A DNA stretch of 64,000 nucleotides from Alicyclobacillus shizuokensis NBRC 103103 (lineage in GTDB: Bacteria > Bacillota > Bacilli > Alicyclobacillales > Alicyclobacillaceae): contig NZ_BCQV01000012.1 of assembly GCF_001552255.1 (NCBI RefSeq), positions 1 through 64,000 on the forward strand, in the 5' to 3' direction. Within the stretch, counting starts at the first letter, position 1; each line of letters begins with the position of its first letter. The position numbers and the translations under genes were made by a program. Shown here one piece after another: positions 61,295-64,000 of this stretch. The notes under the pieces are model-generated. The model saw only the letters and a program-made list of their open reading frames with translations. It did not search any database and had not been told where the DNA came from.

Positions 61295-62497
61295 TCACCT
61301 CTCCCTTTCCCAACGGAGATTGAGTTGCACCGGCCCGCGAAACACCCAGCCGCGGATGATGGGCGGCTGGTCCAGGTCCAACTGCATCCCCGGCAGGCGC
61401 TCAAACAGCGCCGGCAGGGCGGCGTGCGCCAGTTCCTGTCGGGCCAGCCACGCCCCCAGGCAGTAGTGCGGGCCTGTGCCAAAGGCCAGGTGGCTGCGCG
61501 GCCGCGGGCGGGTGATGTCGTACTCGTCCGGTCGTGCGAAACGACGTTCGTCGCGGTTCGCGGAAGCCACCAGCACCGCCAGCTTGTCGCCCTTTTTCAG
61601 CGGTATTCCAGCCAACACCGTATCCACCGCCACTTCCCGGGGATACATCCCCAGCGGCGCCACCTTGCGCAGCGACTCCTCGACCGCGGCCGCAAACAGC
61701 TCAGGTTGCGCCCGGACCTGCGCCAATACGTCCGGGTGTGTCAGCAGGTCCCACACAGTCAGCGAAATGCCGTCCCTCGGCTCGTTTAAGCCACCACCGA
61801 TGATGAGCTTGACGTTGGCGCGAATTTCTTCACGGGTGATGGCAGGACCCTCCACCTCCGTGTGCACCATGCTCGAGATAATGGTCCCGTCCGGCTGCCT
61901 GCGCACCCGCGTGAGGGCCAGGTCCACCGCCTCGTCAATCTCAGCCGCCGATTTCCGTGCCCGCTCCCACACCGACTCATCGTCCGCATAGTTGGACGTC
62001 CCGTCCATCAGGTCGCGCGTCCAACGCTGCATGTCCCCGTCGGTCGCGTCCCGGAGCCCCAGGACATGCTTCAGGCAGTGGGCCGCAAACGGATCGGCAA
62101 AAGCGCTGACCAACTCCACCTCCCCATCGTCAGCAAACTGATCAATCAACTCATGCGCCGTTTGCAACAAGTGCGGACGCCAGCGTTGGGCAACAGTGCG
62201 CGGCTTCAGCGGCTCTTCGCAGGCTTGACGCAGACGGGCGTGTGCAGCCCCGTCTAATCTCAGCATGGTCACCCCCATCACACGGGTTTGTAAGGAAGCG
62301 GTTTCACGCGCGGTGAACGTCTCGGGATGAGTGTCCACGTAGGCGCACTCGTCATAGCGCGTGACAAACCAGCGACCCGCACATGGCACGTAGCAGACCG
62401 GGGCTTCCTGCCGCAGTTTGCGGTAGATCGGGTAGGGATTGACGTTCAATTCATCGAGTGTGATGCTGGCTCCCAAGTCTGCCGCGAGAGTTGTCAT
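61295..62497 (-). CDS. Cytochrome P450
   Basis: A 400-residue soluble bacterial P450. The heme-binding loop is HLAFGTGPHYCLGAWLARQ with Cys346, and the ExxR motif is Glu274-Arg277 in EESLRK. The I-helix region (234-244) reads GGGLNEPRDGI instead of the usual [A/G]GxxTT, a variant that I associate from memory with aromatic O-demethylase-type P450s (CYP255). GGAGGTGAACGGTT precedes the ATG. No ferredoxin or reductase gene is adjacent. It likely hydroxylates or demethylates an aromatic substrate leading into the ring-cleavage genes upstream. Confidence 0.92.
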   Translation of the reverse strand: MTTLAADLGASITLDELNVNPYPIYRKLRQEAPVCYVPCAGRWFVTRYDECAYVDTHPETFTARETASLQTRVMGVTMLRLDGAAHARLRQACEEPLKPRTVAQRWRPHLLQTAHELIDQFADDGEVELVSAFADPFAAHCLKHVLGLRDATDGDMQRWTRDLMDGTSNYADDESVWERARKSAAEIDEAVDLALTRVRRQPDGTIISSMVHTEVEGPAITREEIRANVKLIIGGGLNEPRDGISLTVWDLLTHPDVLAQVRAQPELFAAAVEESLRKVAPLGMYPREVAVDTVLAGIPLKKGDKLAVLVASANRDERRFARPDEYDITRPRPRSHLAFGTGPHYCLGAWLARQELAHAALPALFERLPGMQLDLDQPPIIRGWVFRGPVQLNLRWERER

Positions 62498-62548
62498 AAC
62501 CGTTCACCTCCAATTTCACTGTAATTCCATCAGCTCATGTTATTCGAT

Positions 62549-62560
62549 ATCATATATGAT
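62549..62560. promoter_or_regulatory. Palindrome upstream of P450, candidate GntR operator
   Basis: ATCATATATGAT is a perfect palindrome about 50 bp upstream of the P450 start, and differs by one inserted base from the element overlapping the GntR gene's own -10 box. The surrounding 62.50-62.58 kb is AT-rich. Confidence 0.6.
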
Positions 62561-62663
62561 CAACTATATTTATGGAGCAGTTAGTACATCCCCCAACCCC
62601 GGCCCGGGTCGGGCCGCAGGTGTCCTGCGATCCGCCTGGGCTTCCTGGCTGCCACCCGCTGCC

Positions 62664-63062
62664 CTACGGCGGCGATGCGCCACGCAGCCGCTGGTGGATG
62701 TTGTTGTGCTTGTACGTTCCCATCTCGCTGAACTCAGCAACCTCCATCGAGAGCGCCAGGTATCGGCGCGCGTAGAGGTCGGCAAAGTGGTCCTTGATGA
62801 CGGCAAACAATTCGTCCCCGACCTTCCGCTTCACCTCCTCCGGACGCCCACGGCCTATCTTCAGCGTGGCGTGCACGAACGCGTCATCGGCCAATCCATC
62901 CGCAACCCGGTACTGATGCAGCTCCATGGCGCGCGAGCGGATGCCGCCGGCGGGGAACACGTCAGGGTGAGCCAGCAACACGTCGTGCACCTTCTTCAGC
63001 AGACCCGCGATGTCCGCCTCGTCACGGATGTTGTCCGTGTATTCGACAATGAAATGCGGCAC
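62664..63062 (-). CDS. 5-carboxymethyl-2-hydroxymuconate delta-isomerase-like protein
   Basis: A 132-residue tautomerase-superfamily protein (HpaF family) beginning PHFIVEYTDNI, so Pro1 would be the catalytic base after Met removal; LHQYRVADG and FVHATLKIGRGRPEEVKRKVGDELF also fit. The GTG start follows AGGAGGCTAATCAG, 18 bp after the FAH-family gene. In the homoprotocatechuate pathway this enzyme isomerises the ring-cleavage aldehyde product, matching the neighbouring HpaG-like genes. Confidence 0.87.
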   Translation of the reverse strand: MPHFIVEYTDNIRDEADIAGLLKKVHDVLLAHPDVFPAGGIRSRAMELHQYRVADGLADDAFVHATLKIGRGRPEEVKRKVGDELFAVIKDHFADLYARRYLALSMEVAEFSEMGTYKHNNIHQRLRGASPP

Positions 63063-63080
63063 CTGATTAGCCTCCTCTCC

Positions 63081-63824
63081 TCACCCGTCCGCTGCGACGA
63101 AATTGACCAAGCGGCCGATTCCGTCAATTTCGGTCACCACCTCGTCCCCCACACTGACCGGCGTCGCTCCCCGCGGCGTTCCGGTGAGAATCACGTCCCC
63201 AGGCCGAAGCGTCAACCACTGGCTGATGTGGGCGATGAGGAACGGGATGTCGAAAATCATGTCCCTGGTGCACCCCTCCTGCCGCAACTCGCCGTTGACG
63301 TACGTGCGCAGACTGAGGTTCATCGCATCCGGTATGTCGTCCTTATCCACCAGGCAAGGTCCGATGGGGGTCGAGGCATCCCGGTTTTTCACACGCAGGT
63401 TGGGACGGTAAAAGTTTTCCAGGTAATCGCGAAACGCGTAGTCGTTGGCCACCGTATAGCCAGCGATGTGGTCGTACGCCCGTTCGCGCGAGATGTGCTT
63501 ACCGCCGCGCCCGATGACCACCGCCAGCTCACACTCGTAGTGCATGAATGTGACGTCCCTTGGCTTGACCGTCTGGCCGCGATGACCGACCCAGGTGTTG
63601 GGGCCCTTCAGGAACACCAAAGGCTCCTTGGGCGGATGAAACGCCAGTTCTCCGGCGTGATCAGCGTAGTTCAACCCGAGCGCGAACGCCGTGCCCGGCG
63701 TAAACGGCGGCAACCAGACCACCTCCTCTTCTCCCACCAACCGACCGTCGGGCAGGCGCAGGCGTCCCTCCTCCACGATGGCGTAGTGAATCGCCCCCTG
63801 GTATGCGACACGTGCCCGTCTCAC
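63081..63824 (-). CDS. FAH-family hydrolase/isomerase (HpaG or fumarylpyruvate hydrolase-like)
   Basis: A 247-residue fumarylacetoacetate-hydrolase-fold enzyme. Metal-binding and catalytic segments are FALGLNYADHAGEL, YECELAVVIGRGGKHIS (Glu ligand), GYTVANDYAFRDYLEN (Asp ligand) and the end PGDVILTGTPRGATPVSVGDEVVTEIDGIG. GTG at 63824 follows GGGAGGTGG and overlaps the previous stop (GTGA), so the two FAH genes are coupled. With the CHMI-like gene it resembles the split HpaG1/HpaG2 of homoprotocatechuate degradation; fumarylpyruvate hydrolysis in the gentisate route is the alternative. Confidence 0.88.
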   Translation of the reverse strand: MRRARVAYQGAIHYAIVEEGRLRLPDGRLVGEEEVVWLPPFTPGTAFALGLNYADHAGELAFHPPKEPLVFLKGPNTWVGHRGQTVKPRDVTFMHYECELAVVIGRGGKHISRERAYDHIAGYTVANDYAFRDYLENFYRPNLRVKNRDASTPIGPCLVDKDDIPDAMNLSLRTYVNGELRQEGCTRDMIFDIPFLIAHISQWLTLRPGDVILTGTPRGATPVSVGDEVVTEIDGIGRLVNFVAADG

Positions 63825-64000
63825 GGCAACCACCTCCCATCCGGCGGCAGGTCAAAGACTGGGGGCCGCGCGTCGGCCGCGGTATAGTGCGCGGCGGCCT
63901 GGGACTCGGCCACCAGTGGGTTTTCCAGCACACCTACTCCTTCGATGGCCGCGCGCACCCGCTGCCCCGCTCGTACCAGGGGCGCATCCGCCGGTACACC
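63821..64000 (-). CDS. Second FAH-family protein, C-terminal end
   Basis: The frame is open from the window edge. The last 59 residues include GVPADAPLVRAGQRVRAAIEGVGVLENPLVAE, matching the C-terminal strand of the fumarylacetoacetate hydrolase family, followed by a Pro/Asp tail. Its TGA overlaps the GTG of the next FAH gene. It is probably the partner half of a HpaG1/HpaG2 pair; the rest lies outside the window. Confidence 0.8.
   Translation of the reverse strand, partial: GVPADAPLVRAGQRVRAAIEGVGVLENPLVAESQAAAHYTAADARPPVFDLPPDGRWLP

Noticed and set aside
62439-63887. Long plus-strand open frame of 482 residues
   Set aside because: It lies antisense to the P450 end, CHMI-like and FAH genes, which carry clear family motifs; its translation has no recognisable domain.

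Overview
The window looks like a chromosomal segment of an aerobic, endospore-forming, moderately high-G+C Firmicute (Bacilli; an Alicyclobacillaceae/Kyrpidia-like organism is my best guess). The evidence is a spore-coat gene cluster (three CotB-like genes, a CotG-like repeat protein and CotH), strong Bacillus-type Shine-Dalgarno sequences and frequent GTG/TTG starts. No rRNA, tRNA, CRISPR array, transposase or phage gene was seen. G+C and similarity statements are by eye; nothing was searched.

Layout. (1) 0-7.5 kb: end of an IclR regulator, then a carbohydrate-catabolism group (FGGY kinase, Gfo/Idh/MocA dehydrogenase, sugar-phosphate isomerase, ThuA protein), an alpha/beta hydrolase and a 3-hydroxyacyl-CoA dehydrogenase. 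(2) 7.6-20.8 kb: a PucR-type regulator and a long minus-strand aromatic-acid locus (PaaK-like ligase, thioesterase, enoyl-CoA hydratase, thiolase, two AMP-forming ligases, gentisate 1,2-dioxygenase, MFS transporter, FAD monooxygenase). The gene set suggests a CoA-thioester route into gentisate. (3) 21-23 kb: aldo/keto reductase and a divergent TrpD-family protein. (4) 23-34.1 kb: a visibly AT-richer LacI-controlled island with an ABC sugar importer lacking its ATPase, RpiB-like isomerase, two RraA-like proteins and four dehydrogenases; matching tandem operators lie in front of the operon and of lacI. (5) 34.2-40.3 kb: NAD-type formate dehydrogenase with its DUF1641 partner, a decayed S9 peptidase remnant, an M20 amidohydrolase and a glycine-zipper membrane protein. 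(6) 40.5-51.2 kb: an aerobic carbon monoxide dehydrogenase locus. CoxL carries the form I signature AYRCSFR and is accompanied by coxM, coxS, coxG, coxD, coxE and two XdhC/CoxI-type genes, one fused to a YHS domain. A GAF histidine kinase and NarL-type regulator resembling mycobacterial DevS/DevR are divergent from coxM; the kinase keeps the residue equivalent to the DevS heme-ligating histidine, making it a candidate CO sensor. (7) 51.3-53.4 kb: an ABC-F ATPase behind a structured leader with an intrinsic terminator; its first ABC domain lacks Walker B. (8) 53.5-59 kb: the spore-coat cluster, interrupted by an ArsB/NhaD-type transporter and an unannotated-size 48-residue membrane protein. (9) 59-64 kb: a GntR regulator with an apparently leaderless promoter, MFS transporter, cytochrome P450, and lower-pathway enzymes of homoprotocatechuate/gentisate type.

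Together the genes describe a soil or geothermal heterotroph that degrades aromatic acids and sugar derivatives and can supplement its energy with CO and formate. The most interesting candidate system is the DevSR-like two-component pair coupled to a form I CO dehydrogenase, with a perfect 16-bp palindrome centred about 42 bp upstream of the predicted cox start site.
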